From positions 68,749,558-68,813,557 of the forward strand of contig NC_134825.1 of the NCBI RefSeq assembly GCF_004210375.1: a stretch of DNA of 64,000 bases, in the 5' to 3' direction. Below, in pieces: positions 62,892-64,000 of the stretch. Numbering within the stretch: position 1 is the first letter of the stretch; each line of letters begins with the position of its first letter. Below the pieces are notes generated by a model. It searched no databases. It saw nothing but the letters and a program-made list of their open reading frames with translations, and had not been told where the DNA came from. Source of the stretch: Tachypleus tridentatus (Eukaryota > Arthropoda > Merostomata > Xiphosura > Limulidae). Both the position numbers and the translations under genes were made by a program.

Positions 62892-64000
62892 TTATCAATG
62901 CCACTCTATGTAGTCGTCTCGATGGTACATATTTTAACCACTCCTATTGACCTCCTTTACCTCCCCAGTTTTCACTCTCTCCTCTGTCATCCTTACTCAA
63001 GCACATTACCTCATTTTATCCAAATACTTTATTTTTACTTTTTTTTTTCCTGGTGCCTTAGTAGAGAGGTCAGAATTTTGTTGCAGGTTACTCCTCTGAT
63101 TTTCCATTCCATATGCCCTTCTTCCATGTCAGTTTACCAACACAAAAGGTATGTCTGCTATTGTTGGTCTTCTTATCATAGTTTTCCTCCTTCCCATCCC
63201 ATTTTCCCACACCTGACTTTCTTTTCTACCTGGCTTTTTGATCAGGGTTTTTGGGTATCCTCGTCCACTGTTATTTCTTCCATTTATCATCTTTATGATC
63301 TGGATCACCTCTGATTTTCTGTTTGGGGTCTCTGTTGTTATGTGACTTGCATTGTTCCCTTCTATGATTTTCATTCCTGTTTGTTCCTTTCTTGTAACCC
63401 TTCCTTTTCCCATAATATTTTTCCTATTACCCTATGGGTTGGATTTATCAGTTGATTCACCTGGGTTATTTTATCTTGTCGCCTGATGATTTTTATCTAT
63501 TCCAAGTTTCCAACAATCAAACCATCTTACCACGTCCCTGGCTGTCCAATTTTGTCATTCTTAGAGGATATAGTTTGTGCTGGCATATGTACCACTATAT
63601 ATATATCGTGTGGCTATTTCCTGTTTTGCATCACCATTATGAGCTCCATGAGTGGATAGATGCTCTTTTCTTTATCTTTCTTATTTATATTCTAGCTTGT
63701 ATAGATCCTGTGCAGTTTCAAGTGTTGCTTGACCAGTTATATTTGAACTTTCATTGTATGGCCATTCACCACTCACCATTGAGACTGGGCATTCCACAAG
63801 GCTGCTTGTAATGTTTTCCTCCCAGGGTTTTGTTTTATAAATATTAGTTCTGGACAGTACATTACTGGGGTAATATGAGTAAAGCAGAAGGGGATTGCTG
63901 ACCATCCCTGCCACTCCTTTGATCAGCTGTATTGGGAATGATCTGCTTTTTAAAATAAGGTTGTGCAGTGACTCATTGCACTGGCTTTGGTTCTGTGTTT
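62892..64000. other. Pyrimidine-rich unassigned sequence at window edge
   Basis: The plus strand is rich in C and T, with ORFs on both strands (138, 125, 94 and 77 codons) and few AT-rich runs. The composition hints at decayed coding sequence of a mobile element, but I find no domain in any frame. Confidence 0.35.

Noticed and set aside
62898-63811. 138- and 125-codon ORFs rich in aromatic residues and Ser.
   Set aside because: Composition follows pyrimidine-rich DNA; no domain or motif was found in either.

Overview
The window is 64 kb of AT-rich, gene-poor animal nuclear DNA. It has long introns, many short interspersed repeats, foldback and TIR elements, minisatellites and degenerate retrotransposon sequence. 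The dominant repeat is a tRNA-Thr(CGT)-like SINE whose tail reads like 'gcgcgaaattcaaaaacaaa'. I associate this repeat with horseshoe crabs (Limulus/Tachypleus), so a chelicerate, probably a horseshoe crab, is my best guess. That assignment rests on memory and would need a database search.

Four protein-coding loci can be supported by splice-site and frame logic. (1) A two-exon plus-strand gene at 24201-26440 encodes a 346-residue DUF2236 / MpaB-Lcp-type (ER-bound oxygenase-like) protein. (2) A four-exon minus-strand gene at 37992-30848 encodes RNA polymerase II subunit RPB4 (POLR2D, 146 residues); every junction keeps phase. (3) A two-exon minus-strand locus at 43812-42642 encodes a protein resembling the cysteine-rich P2X7 intracellular (ballast) domain, interrupted by one in-frame TGA. 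(4) A plus-strand single-exon ORF at 59295-60266 encodes 323 residues of basic, Ser-rich, mostly disordered protein with a YEEI motif, which I do not recognise. Weaker possible exons lie at 2081-2163 (signal-peptide-like) and 51037-51155.

The most unusual stretch is 42010-44059. The P2X7-domain locus sits tail to tail with a plus-strand THAP zinc-finger sequence (42359-42580, one in-frame TAG). The pair is bracketed by inverted AGGTGAATTTT ends next to TTAA, plus a second inverted 18-bp motif (17/18 identical) at nearly equal distance from each end. This looks like an old TTAA-targeting DNA transposon or a derived gene pair. A younger hAT MITE is nested in the intron.

Layout: 1-24 kb is repeat-dominated (three tRNA-like SINE families, a 45-bp minisatellite at 6.76-7.19 kb, a Tigger/pogo-like remnant at 10.2-11.6 kb, a ~50-bp minisatellite at 13.7-15.4 kb). 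24-26.5 kb is the DUF2236 gene. 27.4-27.9 kb is a hAT MITE. 30.8-38.0 kb is POLR2D with a foldback element, a ~150-bp tandem array and a SINE in its introns. 38.9-39.6 kb is a hAT element with a perfect 8-bp target duplication. 42.0-44.1 kb is the THAP/P2X7-domain module. 44.4-49 kb holds SINEs and foldbacks. 53.2-54.3 kb is a decayed CR1-like LINE reverse transcriptase on the minus strand. 56.4 kb is a mariner deletion derivative. 59.3-60.3 kb is the unknown ORF. 61-63 kb holds more repeats. The genes are unrelated housekeeping, metabolic and unknown loci; nothing suggests that they act as a pathway.
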